A stretch of 64,000 nucleotides of DNA from Paenibacillus curdlanolyticus YK9 (GCF_000179615.1 NZ_AEDD01000001.1:558001-622000), one strand, 5' to 3'. Numbered from the stretch's first letter, positions 45,975 through 55,753 are shown. Translations and numbers: made by a program. Notes: a model not told the origin generated them from the letters alone.

Positions 45975-46283
45975 TTGATTCAGGCAGTCACCGCGATACC
46001 GGTACAACCGGTTCAAGTAAATAACAACATTACGGCAGTAGGACAATCAACGCCGGCCGAAGTTACACAATCATTTGGCAACTTTTTAGAGCAAGCTTTG
46101 AATAGCGTGAGTGCACAAGAGCAAAACGCGCAAGTGCAAGCAACACAGTTTATGGCAGGCAAGGTAGATGTATCGCAAGTCATGATCGCCTCAGAGCAGG
46201 CGCAACTCAGTCTTCAGCTCACCACACAGATTCGTAATCGCGTAGTTGAAGCATACCAAGACATAATGCGAATGCAGCTGTAG
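45975..46283 (+). CDS. fliE: Flagellar hook-basal body protein FliE
   Basis: A 102-residue adaptor between the MS ring and rod. The C-terminal part (VDVSQVMIASEQAQLSLQLT, then RNRVVEAYQDIMRMQL) is the conserved FliE end. The start is TTG at 45975 with GGAGGG 7 bases before it. Confidence 0.92.
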   Translation: MIQAVTAIPVQPVQVNNNITAVGQSTPAEVTQSFGNFLEQALNSVSAQEQNAQVQATQFMAGKVDVSQVMIASEQAQLSLQLTTQIRNRVVEAYQDIMRMQL

Positions 46284-46327
46284 AACTTGAATTGACGAAC
46301 TGGCAAAGCAATGGGTGAGGTGACACT

Positions 46328-47911
46328 GTGAATGAGACAATCGCCCGGTATCGTGACCGACTCTCGCAATGGTGGAGTCAGACGGGCAAGAAGCAGAAGA
46401 TTTGGCTAGGCGGTACGTTAGGATTTTTGATTCTGGCAATCATTCTTTTAACTTACATATTCTCAAGAACGGATTACGAGATTGCGTTTCAGAATCTCGA
46501 TACAACAGACTCAGCTGCTGTGATGACATACTTGGATAGCAGCGGCATCAAGTATCAGCTGTCCTCGGACGGAAAGAGCATTTTGGTTCCAAGTGCGGTT
46601 GCATCGCGAGTCAAAATCGACGTTGGTTCGCAAGGCTTAGTTCGTAACGGTTCCATCGGATTTGATTCCTTTAATCAGAATTCATCCCAATGGGGTACGA
46701 CGGATAATGAATTCAACGTCAAATATCGCAACGCGCTCAATGGTGAAGTTCAGCAGTTGTTGAACAACATGCAGGGTGTAGAGTCTTCCAAAGTCCTTGT
46801 GACGCTTCCGCAAGAAAGCGTATTCGCGGATAGAGAGGAAGAACATGCCATTGCATCGATCACGCTGAAGTTCACAAACGGCTACCGTCCAAGTCAAAAA
46901 GAGGTAGATGGGTACTTCAAGCTCGTGAAAACGGCTGTTCCTAATCTCGCAATTGATGATATTACAATTGCAAGCACGGAAGGCGAACTGGTCTCTTCGG
47001 AGGCAGGCGGCAGCCCTGCTAATGGCGGTACGGAAGTAGCGGATCAACTGTTCCAAATTCAGCGCAAATACGAAACCGAGTTGAAAAAGAACATTCAACA
47101 GTACTTAAGCACAATGATCGGCGAAGGTAATGTTGCCGTATATATTGCGAGCAGCTTGAACTTCGACCAGAAGACATCAGAGCAAAACCTCGTGGAGCCA
47201 ATTGCGAACAATAACAACAAGGGCGTTGTGTTGAGCGAGCAGGAAACGAGCAAAACGTCGACGAACACGGATTCAGCTGTGGGCGGCGTGCCAGGCTCAG
47301 GCGAAACGGATGTGCCGGGTTATACGGCTGCAAACGGTGCGGGCAACTCTTCCAACGAAGAAACGTCGAGCATTCGCAATTATGAAATTAACCGAATCAA
47401 AAACATCGTGGAATCAAGCCCGTTCATGATTAAGGATTTGAATATCAGCATCGGCGTCAACCGTGCATCGCTGCAAGGCGAGGCGCAAACGCAGATTACG
47501 AATTATGTAAAACAAATTTTGCGCACGCAGCTTGCACAATCCGGACTTGATGTGACGAGTGATTCAGTCGTAAGCCAGCGTGTAACGGTTATGGCGCAAG
47601 ACTTCGCAGCAGGCGGGGCTGGATCGGAATCCTCCAAACTCAGCACAGCTTGGATGGCGGGAATCGGTATTGCAGCATTGGCGCTTATTGCCGGCTTTGC
47701 AATCGGCATGATGCGCAAGCGCAAACGGAATGCAGAGATCGCAGCAGCTGAAGCGGCGGCGGCAGCAGATCCGGTGCGCGTTGAATTCCCTACGCTTGAT
47801 CTGGATAGCGGCGCAAACGACCATCAGGTACGTAAAAATCTTGAAACACTTGCCAAACGCAAGCCAGAAGAATTCGTTAATCTTCTCCGGACTTGGCTTG
47901 TGGACGAATAG
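46328..47911 (+). CDS. fliF: Flagellar MS-ring protein FliF
   Basis: A 527-residue membrane protein forming the MS ring. Transmembrane helices lie near residues 25-47 and 442-463; the periplasmic part between them has ring-building motifs (SNGK-type loop, VLVTLPQESVFADREEE). The short cytoplasmic end (FVNLLRTWLVDE) is the FliG-binding tail. The start is GTG at 46328 after GAGGTGA. It overlaps the possible earlier fliG frame, but fliG is taken to start at 47923. Confidence 0.95.
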   Translation: MNETIARYRDRLSQWWSQTGKKQKIWLGGTLGFLILAIILLTYIFSRTDYEIAFQNLDTTDSAAVMTYLDSSGIKYQLSSDGKSILVPSAVASRVKIDVGSQGLVRNGSIGFDSFNQNSSQWGTTDNEFNVKYRNALNGEVQQLLNNMQGVESSKVLVTLPQESVFADREEEHAIASITLKFTNGYRPSQKEVDGYFKLVKTAVPNLAIDDITIASTEGELVSSEAGGSPANGGTEVADQLFQIQRKYETELKKNIQQYLSTMIGEGNVAVYIASSLNFDQKTSEQNLVEPIANNNNKGVVLSEQETSKTSTNTDSAVGGVPGSGETDVPGYTAANGAGNSSNEETSSIRNYEINRIKNIVESSPFMIKDLNISIGVNRASLQGEAQTQITNYVKQILRTQLAQSGLDVTSDSVVSQRVTVMAQDFAAGGAGSESSKLSTAWMAGIGIAALALIAGFAIGMMRKRKRNAEIAAAEAAAAADPVRVEFPTLDLDSGANDHQVRKNLETLAKRKPEEFVNLLRTWLVDE

Positions 47912-47922
47912 AGGTGGCTGGC

Positions 47923-48936
47923 ATGGCGAAAACATTCGGAGGGTTATCCGGCAGGCAAAAAGCCGCCATCCTGTTAATTACATTAGGTCCAGAAGTTTCG
48001 GCAGAAATTTTCAAGCAATTGCGTGAAGACGAGATTGAGCAATTGACGCTTGAGATTGCGAATGTCCGTAAGGTGGACAGCACGGAACGTGAACAAATCC
48101 TATCTGAGTTCCATCAGATCTGTCTGGCGCAAGAGTACATTCAACAGGGCGGTATCGCGTACGCCAAAGATATTTTGGAAAAAGCGCTCGGCGAGCAAAA
48201 AGCAGTTGAAGTTATTAATCGCCTGACGGCGACGCTTCAAGTAAGACCATTTGACTTTGCCCGCAAAGCAGAGCCGACACAAATTCTAAACTTTATCCAA
48301 AATGAGAACCCTCAAACGATTGCATTGGTTCTCTCTTATTTACAGGCTGACCAATCCTCGCATATCTTGTCTTCACTTCCACAAGAGAAGCAGGCAGAGG
48401 TTGCACGCCGAATTGCATTGATGGACAGCACCTCGCCGGAAGTCATTAATCAAGTCGAACGCGTGCTGGAACAAAAGCTATCGGCAACGGTAACGCAAGA
48501 TTACTCGACGGCTGGCGGCATCGAATCGATCGTTATGATTTTGAATGGTGTTGACCGCGGTACTGAACGAACGATTCTCGATGCGCTCGAGATTCAAGAT
48601 CCCGAGCTGGCAGAAGAAATCAAAAAACGGATGTTCGTGTTCGAGGATATTGTCAATATCGACAATCGTTCCATTCAACGGATCATTCGCGATCTCGAAA
48701 ATTCGGACCTTCAGCTCGCGCTCAAAGTTGCAAGCGAAGAGGTGCGCGAAGCGATCTTCCGCAATATGTCGAAGCGTATGGCCGAGACATTCAAGGAAGA
48801 AATGGAATATATGGGCCCAGTGCGGCTGCGTGACGTTGAAGAGGCGCAAACGCGCATCGTAGCAACGATTCGCCGACTGGAAGAAGCAAGTGAAATCATC
48901 ATCGCCCGTGGTGGAGGAGATGATATCATTGTCTAA
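47923..48936 (+). CDS. fliG: Flagellar motor switch protein FliG
   Basis: A 337-residue rotor protein that contacts FliF, FliM and the stator. SGRQKAAILLITLGPEVSAEIF opens domain 1; ENPQTIALVLSYL is the EHPQ-type motif; the C-terminal charged helix (VASEEVREAIFRNMSKRM) is the torque face. GAGGTGG is 6 bases before ATG 47923, 12 bases after the fliF stop. Confidence 0.95.
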   Translation: MAKTFGGLSGRQKAAILLITLGPEVSAEIFKQLREDEIEQLTLEIANVRKVDSTEREQILSEFHQICLAQEYIQQGGIAYAKDILEKALGEQKAVEVINRLTATLQVRPFDFARKAEPTQILNFIQNENPQTIALVLSYLQADQSSHILSSLPQEKQAEVARRIALMDSTSPEVINQVERVLEQKLSATVTQDYSTAGGIESIVMILNGVDRGTERTILDALEIQDPELAEEIKKRMFVFEDIVNIDNRSIQRIIRDLENSDLQLALKVASEEVREAIFRNMSKRMAETFKEEMEYMGPVRLRDVEEAQTRIVATIRRLEEASEIIIARGGGDDIIV

Positions 48937-49768
48937 TTTGATAAAGTCTTCACATGTCGTGTCGGTCGAAGACTTGCGCAAATTGGAATGGTTCAACCGT
49001 TATGTACCGCCAGTGCCTGAAGAGGAATGGGTTGTTGACGAGACGCCCAAACCTGATGCAGAAACCATCTCGTTGCGAGACGAAATTATCGCGGACGCGC
49101 AGCAGTTCGCTGAAGAGCATGTACGTGATGCAGTCGAGCACAGCAATACGCTTCTAGCCAACGCCGAGTCGCAAATTAACGAGTGGTGGCAAGAACGCCG
49201 TATCGAAGATGAAGCGATCGTGACGCAAGCTAGAGAAGAAGGCTTTCAGTCCGGGTATGATGACGGTCGGTCTCAAGCGTTGCATGAGCTTCATCAAGAA
49301 TGGCAGCAGCGGATTGAAGAAGCAAGCAGTCTACTTACCGCAGCTTATCGCATGCGTGAGCAAATCATTCAGGAATCCGAGCCTTTTCTCGTTGATCTGA
49401 GCTGTGCAATCGCCGAGAAGCTAATCGGTCGCCAACTGAGCGTTTCGCCTGAGATCGCAATTGAAATGATTCGTAAGTCTCTTGCTAGAAGACGTGAACA
49501 AGGTGTAATCACCTTATGTGTTGCGCCTCAGCATCTTGCTTTCATGCAAGCGGCAAGGGAAGAGCTGACATTATCGATCGATTCACAGGCTGAGTTGCAT
49601 ATTTTGCCGGATCCGACGGTTCGCGATCATGGATGTGTGATCCGCTCCAGTTTCGGCAGCATCGATGCGCGTATTGACACACAGCTTACGGAGATTAAGC
49701 GAGAGCTCGTGCAATTGGCGTTAGACAGCGACGAGTGGAGGAACGCAGATGAGCATTCCGAAGCTTAA
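48929..49768 (+). CDS. fliH: Flagellar assembly protein FliH
   Basis: A protein of about 279 residues that regulates the FliI export ATPase. It is acidic and helical, with a V-ATPase E-subunit-like C-terminal half (IAEKLIGRQLSVSPEIAIEM; RDHGCVIRSSFGSIDARIDT). TTG 48929 is favoured since GGAGGA (48913-48918) is 10 bases upstream; ATG 48920 is too close. It overlaps fliG by 8 bases and fliI by 20. Confidence 0.88.
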   Translation: MSNLIKSSHVVSVEDLRKLEWFNRYVPPVPEEEWVVDETPKPDAETISLRDEIIADAQQFAEEHVRDAVEHSNTLLANAESQINEWWQERRIEDEAIVTQAREEGFQSGYDDGRSQALHELHQEWQQRIEEASSLLTAAYRMREQIIQESEPFLVDLSCAIAEKLIGRQLSVSPEIAIEMIRKSLARRREQGVITLCVAPQHLAFMQAAREELTLSIDSQAELHILPDPTVRDHGCVIRSSFGSIDARIDTQLTEIKRELVQLALDSDEWRNADEHSEA

Positions 49769-51074
49769 TGCTGCTAAATATGTAGAGCACATGGGGCCGT
49801 TGGATCCAGTGCGTGTAAATGGCAAAGTAACGCAAGTTATCGGATTGACAGTTGAATCTGAAGGCCCGGATGCCAGTATCGGCGAGGTGTGCTACATCTA
49901 TCCGACTAAAGGCGCAAAGCCGCTTAAAGCGGAGGTTGTTGGCTTCAAAGACAACAAAGTCATTCTTATGCCGCTCGGTGAGCTCGAATCGATTGGACCC
50001 GGCTGTGACGTAGTCGGTACAGGCAAGCCGCTAACCGTGCAAGTAGGTTCGGAATTGCTTGGCAAAGTACTCGATGGGTTAGGGCAGCCGCTGGATGGCT
50101 CATTCATTCCAAGCCGGATGCCGCACAGCTCAACGAATAACGTACCTAACAATCCGCTCATGCGGCCGCGGGTCAAACAACCGCTAGGTATCGGCGTAAG
50201 AGCGATCGATGGATTGCTTACGGTTGGCCAAGGCCAGCGCGTTGGTATTTTTGCCGGATCAGGTGTTGGTAAAAGTACATTGCTCGGCATGATTGCTCGC
50301 AACACTTCTGCAGACGTCAATGTTATTGCCTTAATCGGCGAACGCGGGCGCGAGGTGTTAGAGTTTATCGAAAAGGATCTTGGTCCGGAAGGACTAGCGC
50401 GATCCGTCGTCATTGTCGCAACATCAGACCAGCCGGCACTTATCCGGATGAAAGGCGCGCTTATCGCAACGACGATTGCCGAATATTTTCGAGATCGCGG
50501 ACTCAATGTCATGCTGATGATGGATTCGGTCACGAGGTACGCGATGGCACTTCGGGAAGTTGGTCTTGCGATTGGCGAACCGCCAGCAACTCGGGGATAT
50601 ACGCCATCTGTCTTCGCTGCATTGCCCAAATTGCTTGAGCGGGCAGGAACAGGACCAACCGGATCGATTACCGCCTTTTATACCGTGCTCGTAGACGGCG
50701 ATGATATGAACGAGCCAATCGCAGATGCTGTACGCGGTATCTTGGACGGCCATATCGTACTAAGTCGCGATTTAGCGCATCAAGGTCATTTTCCAGCAAT
50801 TGATGTTCTCGCATCGATCAGCCGGGTTATGAAAGAAATCGTAACGGACGAGCAGCAGGATGCAGCAAACTCGCTCAAGGGATTGCTCGCTACTTATAAG
50901 AGTTCGGAAGACTTGATCAATATTGGGGCGTATCAGTACGGTTCTAATGCAAAAATCGATCAAGCGATTGAAGCGATTGACGAAATTAGGGCCTACACCA
51001 GGCAGAAAACGAACGAGAAGGTCATTTTGGAAGACGCGCAACAGCAGCTCATTCAACATTTTCTCGGGAGATGA
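49749..51074 (+). CDS. fliI: Flagellum-specific ATPase FliI
   Basis: A 441-residue F1-beta-like ATPase powering type III export of flagellar subunits. Walker A is GSGVGKSTLLG around residues 170-180; ALIGERGREVLEFI and MMDSVTRYAMALREVG follow, then the TGSITAFYTVLVDGDDM stretch. It sits between FliH and FliJ, its two partners. Confidence 0.97.
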   Translation: MSIPKLNAAKYVEHMGPLDPVRVNGKVTQVIGLTVESEGPDASIGEVCYIYPTKGAKPLKAEVVGFKDNKVILMPLGELESIGPGCDVVGTGKPLTVQVGSELLGKVLDGLGQPLDGSFIPSRMPHSSTNNVPNNPLMRPRVKQPLGIGVRAIDGLLTVGQGQRVGIFAGSGVGKSTLLGMIARNTSADVNVIALIGERGREVLEFIEKDLGPEGLARSVVIVATSDQPALIRMKGALIATTIAEYFRDRGLNVMLMMDSVTRYAMALREVGLAIGEPPATRGYTPSVFAALPKLLERAGTGPTGSITAFYTVLVDGDDMNEPIADAVRGILDGHIVLSRDLAHQGHFPAIDVLASISRVMKEIVTDEQQDAANSLKGLLATYKSSEDLINIGAYQYGSNAKIDQAIEAIDEIRAYTRQKTNEKVILEDAQQQLIQHFLGR

Positions 51075-51081
51075 CATGTAA

Positions 51082-51528
51082 TTGGCGAAATTCCGGTATG
51101 CCTATGAGAAGATCGTCGGCCTGAAAGCAAGTGAGAAGAGACAAGCGGAATGGATGCTATCCGATGCAATCGGTAAGCTACAGACGGAGCAAATGTCTTT
51201 GGATCAATTGCGATCGGAACGCAAACAGTGGGAGGAACGGCTGCTGGAGCTTTCAACATCGGCTGTTTCCCTGAGCGAGTTAACGACGATTCAGCATTAT
51301 TTGGACCATTTGGACAGTTGTATAATGAACAAAATCGCGGAGGTCCATCAAGCGAAGGGTGTTGTTGAACAGAGTCGAAGCCACCTTGGCATGAAGATGA
51401 AGGATGAAAAGGTCTGGCTTCAGGCGAAGGAACGGGAGTTGTTCCGGTTCCAGCAAGCGACTCTGCTGCAAGAGCAAAATGAGCTTGATGAGATGGCAAC
51501 CGTCCGTTTCATGATCGCAGCCCCTTAA
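51082..51528 (+). CDS. fliJ: Flagellar export protein FliJ
   Basis: A 148-residue coiled-coil protein linking FliI to the FlhA gate. The start is TTG at 51082 (MAKFRYAYEKIVGLKASEKR), with GGGAGA about 10 bases upstream. Almost the whole sequence is helical with heptad-like hydrophobics and a C-terminal QATLLQEQNELDEMA typical of the family. Confidence 0.9.
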   Translation: MAKFRYAYEKIVGLKASEKRQAEWMLSDAIGKLQTEQMSLDQLRSERKQWEERLLELSTSAVSLSELTTIQHYLDHLDSCIMNKIAEVHQAKGVVEQSRSHLGMKMKDEKVWLQAKERELFRFQQATLLQEQNELDEMATVRFMIAAP

Positions 51529-51573
51529 CCGATATAGGAGCCTTCGTGAACCGGGACCGCGGGAGGGATGAAG

Positions 51574-52482
51574 TTGGCGAATATGGATTTGGACAACGAA
51601 CGCTATAACGGATTTGAACGATTCATGTTCTTTTTGACTCCGATTCTATTCACTATCATTTTGCTGGGCGTTTTATTGATGCTATTCAACAATGACATGC
51701 GTAACAAAATGCTTGACGTAGGAAACAAGGTGCCTTATCTTGCCGATGTTCTACCCGATCCGCAAACAGCGGATGGTGAAGAGAATGTACAGATGACTGC
51801 TCAAAAATCGATGGTTAAAATCGATGAGCTTCGGAAGCAATTGAACGAGAAGGACGCAACGATCGCGGCAGACAAGGATAAGTCGGCGCAAGCTGATGAG
51901 CTGATCAAATCGCTGCAAGGCGAGATTGAGCAGCTGAAGCAGTCCAATGCAGACGAAGCGTTAAATGATGAGCAGTATCAAGGGAAAATAAATGAACTCG
52001 CTGCCATGTACGCGCAGATGACGCCAAGCAAAGCAGCGCCGATTTTACAGAGCATGTCGACGGATGAAGCAGTTCTTGTCATCGCCGCTATGTCTTCAGA
52101 GAACCGCTCCAAGGTGCTGGAGAAAATGACGCCGCAAAAAGCAGCGGACATTTCGATGAAGCTTAAAGACGTCGTTCCTGCAAAGGATCGTCAAATTGCT
52201 GCGCTTCAAGCACAAGTGAATCGTCAATCGAGCACAACGACGGCTGCGACCCAATCCCAGACGCTCTTGGATACGGCGCAATTGAAACAAACCTTCTCTG
52301 GCATGGATCCAAAAAGCGCGGCTGAGCTTCTTCTGAAAATGTCAGACGTGAGCCCGAGCAAGGTGCTTCGCATACTCAATGCTGTAGATGATAGTGCGCG
52401 TTCAAGCATTCTTGCAGAAATGTCTTCTGTTAATAAAGGCGTTACCGCGCAGCTCGTTACGAAGCTGATGTCTGGTAAATAA
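51574..52482 (+). CDS. ylxF: YlxF/MotE-like flagellar protein
   Basis: A protein of about 302 residues with one transmembrane helix near residues 18-40 (MFFLTPILFTIILLGVLLML), a coiled coil (about 80-130) and two MgtE_N/MotE-like helical repeats: MTPSKAAPILQSMSTDEAVL and a later MDPKSAAELLLKMSDVSP. In B. subtilis ylxF holds the same place between fliJ and fliK; related MotE proteins chaperone the stator protein MotC in alpha-proteobacteria. TTG 51574 is 6 bases after GGGAGGG; ATG 51568 directly abuts that site. Confidence 0.85.
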   Translation: MANMDLDNERYNGFERFMFFLTPILFTIILLGVLLMLFNNDMRNKMLDVGNKVPYLADVLPDPQTADGEENVQMTAQKSMVKIDELRKQLNEKDATIAADKDKSAQADELIKSLQGEIEQLKQSNADEALNDEQYQGKINELAAMYAQMTPSKAAPILQSMSTDEAVLVIAAMSSENRSKVLEKMTPQKAADISMKLKDVVPAKDRQIAALQAQVNRQSSTTTAATQSQTLLDTAQLKQTFSGMDPKSAAELLLKMSDVSPSKVLRILNAVDDSARSSILAEMSSVNKGVTAQLVTKLMSGK

Positions 52483-52538
52483 GCCATTCGATTGATAGGT
52501 ATTCCCTCTTTAATGTGTAGAAAGGAGGTGAAAACAAA

Positions 52539-53909
52539 ATGGAGATGGCAATAACGCCAGCAGTGTCGGCAGCGCCGAAGGGCAATACGTCGAACGCGTC
52601 CGTGGATGCAACGAACGCTTCTCAATCTGGCAACAGCCAGTTTAAGCAAACGTTATCAGCAAGCATGAACGGTCAATCGCAAACGTCGGGAACGACTTCA
52701 ACGGATAGTACGACTGCTACCGCTACAGCGCAAACTGCGAGCACTGAAATGACTGGTCAAACGCCGTTGACGGCGGACCAACTGCTTGCTGCGATCGGCG
52801 AGTTGATCGCTTCGTTGCAATCGGAAGATTTGGCCAACGCACCCGAGCTGCCTGTTGTCAAGGATCAATTGCAGGATATGATGGACCAGTTGAACGCGAT
52901 GCTTTCATTGTTAGGCGTACAATCCGTTCCGGCAATGCCGATTTATGCGGACAACGTGACGGATGCTTTGAAGGCTGACGTTCAACAAGCGCTTGTCCAG
53001 TTGCAGGATGTTATCAACAAGGGACAACTTGGCACGGCTCAATTAGGCAATGCTTTGCAATGGATTGGCGAGCAAGTCAAGGGGCTGCAGCAAGCGGTTC
53101 AGCAATTGAAAGTGAATGTAAAAACTAGCGCTACAGATGCGGCTGGAGCACAGCAGCAGGATGATTTTGTCGTGGAGGATCAGCCTCAAGCGGCTAAATC
53201 GCAACCAGTTGTTCAAGCTCAAGCGCCTGTAGCAACGTCGAACAAGGCAGTCACGTTCTTGGAGCAGCTGAACCGACAATCGGTTAATCCGCATGTTCTA
53301 CAAGCGCTGGCTTCACAGCAAACGGAGCAAGAGACGGTTGATCAACAGCCAGCAACAGAACAAGCAGCGAACACTGTATTCCCAAACATCCAAACAACTG
53401 AAAGCGCTCGTGCGGCTGTTGCAATCAGACAGGTTACTGGTTTAGCTCATGTGCCTGCTCAGCAGTTCGCTGAAACGATGGCGAATTTGATGGTTGATAA
53501 GTTTGAGGTGAAAACGGTTGGCGGCATTTCTGAGGCAAAGCTTACGCTCACGCCAGAGCATCTTGGGCAGGTTGATGTGCGTATTTCGGTACAAAACGGT
53601 CAACTGACAGCTTTGTTCGTAACAGATTCCAGCGCCTCCAAAGAACTGTTGGATAATCAACTCGCTCAATTGCGCGCTAACTTGCAATCGCAAGGTTTGA
53701 ACGTAGAGAAGCTTGAGGTTTCCCAGCAGTCGGTGAACACGCAGATGTCCCAACAGCAGCATGGCAACGGCAATGGACAACAGCAATCGAATGGCAACGG
53801 CCCTTCGGGAGATGGCGATTCAGAAGAAGCAGCTTTCGAATCCGAGCTTGCACAGCAAACGGTCATTCGCGGACTAGGATATGGACGAGCGATTAACGTG
53901 AAGGCATAG
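52539..53909 (+). CDS. fliK: Flagellar hook-length control protein FliK
   Basis: A 456-residue molecular ruler and export switch. The N-terminal 330 residues are Gln/Ala/Thr/Ser-rich and variable. The C-terminal Flg_hook domain (about 340-410) contains LTLTPEHLGQVDVRISVQNG and LFVTDSSASKELLDNQLAQL. AAAGGAGGTGA precedes the ATG at 52539. It is followed by flgD and the hook gene, the structures it controls. A second FliK-like protein, YlqG, is encoded at 30256. Confidence 0.92.
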   Translation: MEMAITPAVSAAPKGNTSNASVDATNASQSGNSQFKQTLSASMNGQSQTSGTTSTDSTTATATAQTASTEMTGQTPLTADQLLAAIGELIASLQSEDLANAPELPVVKDQLQDMMDQLNAMLSLLGVQSVPAMPIYADNVTDALKADVQQALVQLQDVINKGQLGTAQLGNALQWIGEQVKGLQQAVQQLKVNVKTSATDAAGAQQQDDFVVEDQPQAAKSQPVVQAQAPVATSNKAVTFLEQLNRQSVNPHVLQALASQQTEQETVDQQPATEQAANTVFPNIQTTESARAAVAIRQVTGLAHVPAQQFAETMANLMVDKFEVKTVGGISEAKLTLTPEHLGQVDVRISVQNGQLTALFVTDSSASKELLDNQLAQLRANLQSQGLNVEKLEVSQQSVNTQMSQQQHGNGNGQQQSNGNGPSGDGDSEEAAFESELAQQTVIRGLGYGRAINVKA

Positions 53910-53951
53910 CATAGCGTGAATGATGAGCAGGTAGGAACGGAGGTGACAGGA

Positions 53952-54443
53952 ATGGCGGAAGTGATTAATCCGAATGCGGCAGTCTGGCCGAACTATAGTA
54001 CGTCTAACGTACAGAAGGCGGCTGCAACTAAGAAGGATACGACGTTAGGTAAGGATGACTTCCTGAAGATCTTAGTGACGCAATTGCGCAATCAGGACCC
54101 AAGCCAACCGCTTCAAGACCGGGACTTTATTGCACAGATGGCACAATTCTCCTCGGTTGAGCAGTTGATGAATATGTCGGAGGAGATGACGAAGCTTCGT
54201 CAAAATCTCGGTTCTGCATCTAGCATGATCGGCATGACAGTCGAGTGGAATGGGATGTCGGATACGGGTATCGGCACGACTTATTCGGGTCTTGTAGAAG
54301 CGATATCGATCAAGGATGGCGTACAATATGCCAAAGTTGGCGATAAGACAGTTAAGGTTGATGATCTGACTTCGATCACGTACGTGCCGCAAACGGGCCA
54401 AACGACTCCACCTAAAGAGGAAGCGGGCGGTTCGAATGGCTAA
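53952..54443 (+). CDS. flgD: Flagellar hook capping/scaffold protein FlgD
   Basis: A 163-residue hook assembly cap. LGKDDFLKILVTQLRNQDPSQPLQDRDFIAQMAQFS-type sequence in the first half is diagnostic. It lacks the large C-terminal Ig-like region of enterobacterial FlgD, as in Bacillus. ATG 53952 has GGAGGTGACAGGA before it; an upstream in-frame start at 53916 lacks a site. Confidence 0.94.
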   Translation: MAEVINPNAAVWPNYSTSNVQKAAATKKDTTLGKDDFLKILVTQLRNQDPSQPLQDRDFIAQMAQFSSVEQLMNMSEEMTKLRQNLGSASSMIGMTVEWNGMSDTGIGTTYSGLVEAISIKDGVQYAKVGDKTVKVDDLTSITYVPQTGQTTPPKEEAGGSNG

Positions 54444-54828
54444 TGGGATGAAGATCGGAACACTGTATCCAATACCTAATCGACCTGGGAGCATTACACC
54501 TAATGCTGCGGCACGCAACAGGGTTTCATCGCAAGACAAGCCGTTTGATCAAATTCTTCAGCAGCAGCAATCGGCTATCAAATTCAGCCAACATGCTGAA
54601 CAGCGCATTCGTCAACGGGGGATTCAGCTTCAACCGGAAGCGATACGTAAGATTGAGAGTGCAGTAGATCAAGCAGCCTCCAAAGGGGCGGTTGATTCGC
54701 TTATTGTCATGCGAGATGTTGCGCTTATCGTCAATGTTCCTAATCGCACGGTAGTAACGGCATTGGATCATTCGCAAATGGCTGGAAATGTTTTCACTCA
54801 GATTGATAGTGCAGTCGTATTAACTTAA
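54436..54828 (+). CDS. Flagellar operon protein, TIGR02530 type
   Basis: A 130-residue protein found in many Firmicutes fla operons next to flgD. The conserved part is residues about 48-125: FSQHAEQRIRQRGIQL, DSLIVMRDVALIVNVPNRTV and a C-terminal FTQIDSAVVL. It has no signal peptide and no membrane helix. Function is unknown; its place between hook cap and hook suggests a hook-assembly role, by inference. It overlaps flgD by 8 bases. Confidence 0.85.
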   Translation: MANGMKIGTLYPIPNRPGSITPNAAARNRVSSQDKPFDQILQQQQSAIKFSQHAEQRIRQRGIQLQPEAIRKIESAVDQAASKGAVDSLIVMRDVALIVNVPNRTVVTALDHSQMAGNVFTQIDSAVVLT

Positions 54829-54927
54829 TAAACGGGGCCGGACCTCTATGAGGGAGCCTTAATGCCGTGGAACGACAGAAGCGGCATCACTTTCAAACCT
54901 AAAGTTAACAGGAGGCTGATTGTCAAG

Positions 54928-55746
54928 ATGCTTAGATCGATGTACTCCGGTGTATCCGGCATGCGTGGCTTTCAAACGAAGCTTGACGTTATTGGTAACA
55001 ATATCGCGAACGTGAACACAGTCGGCTTTAAAGCGGGTCGCGTCATGTTCAAAGACATTTTGAGCCAAAACGTCGCCGGCGTAACAGCACCGGAAGAAGG
55101 CGCTAAAGGCGGGGTAAACGCTAAGCAAGTCGGTCTTGGCGTAGCTATCGCTGCGATTGACACGCTCCATACAGCAGGCAGCGCAATGACGACGAACGTT
55201 CCTACAGATGTTCGTATTGATGGAGACGGCTTCTTTGCTGTCAAAACTAGCCCAGAGCAAGAGGTTCCTTACCTGACACGCGCAGGTAACTTCTATCTGG
55301 ATGCTAGTCGACAGCTGGTAACGGCTGACGGCGCGTTCGTTCTTGCTGAAGGCGGAGAGCCGATCGTACTGGACGAGGGCGTAACTTCCTTCTCCATCGC
55401 GCAAGACGGGTCGATTATCTCGATCAACGCTGACGGGACTGCCGAACCGACTGACTTCAAGATTGGCGTAGTAAAAGTGGTAAACCCTAGCGGATTGGAA
55501 AAAGTGGGAAGCAACATGTACCGTGTAACGCCGAATGCAAACCTGGAAGACATCGAGGTTGGATCGGCTAACAATGCAGAGACTGGCACTGGCGCAATCA
55601 TCGCTGGCCAGCTCGAGATGTCGAACGTCGATTTGACGAGCGAGTTTACGGAAATGATCATTGCACAACGCGGTTTCCAAGCAAACTCCCGAATCATTAC
55701 GACTTCAGATGAAGTGCTGCAAGAAGTCGTTAACCTGAAACGATAA
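54928..55746 (+). CDS. flgE: Flagellar hook protein (FlgE/FlgG family)
   Basis: A 272-residue hook protein, corresponding to the short hook protein of B. subtilis. Start LRSMYSGVSGMRGFQTKLDV and IGNNIANVNTVGFKAGRV form the N-terminal export and polymerisation helix; the end (NVDLTSEFTEMIIAQRGF, SRIITTSDEVLQ) forms the C-terminal helix. The central domain is short. ATG 54928 is 12 bases from AGGAGG, an unusually long spacing. A structured gap follows before swrD. Confidence 0.93.
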   Translation: MLRSMYSGVSGMRGFQTKLDVIGNNIANVNTVGFKAGRVMFKDILSQNVAGVTAPEEGAKGGVNAKQVGLGVAIAAIDTLHTAGSAMTTNVPTDVRIDGDGFFAVKTSPEQEVPYLTRAGNFYLDASRQLVTADGAFVLAEGGEPIVLDEGVTSFSIAQDGSIISINADGTAEPTDFKIGVVKVVNPSGLEKVGSNMYRVTPNANLEDIEVGSANNAETGTGAIIAGQLEMSNVDLTSEFTEMIIAQRGFQANSRIITTSDEVLQEVVNLKR

Positions 55747-55753
55747 GGTGCAT

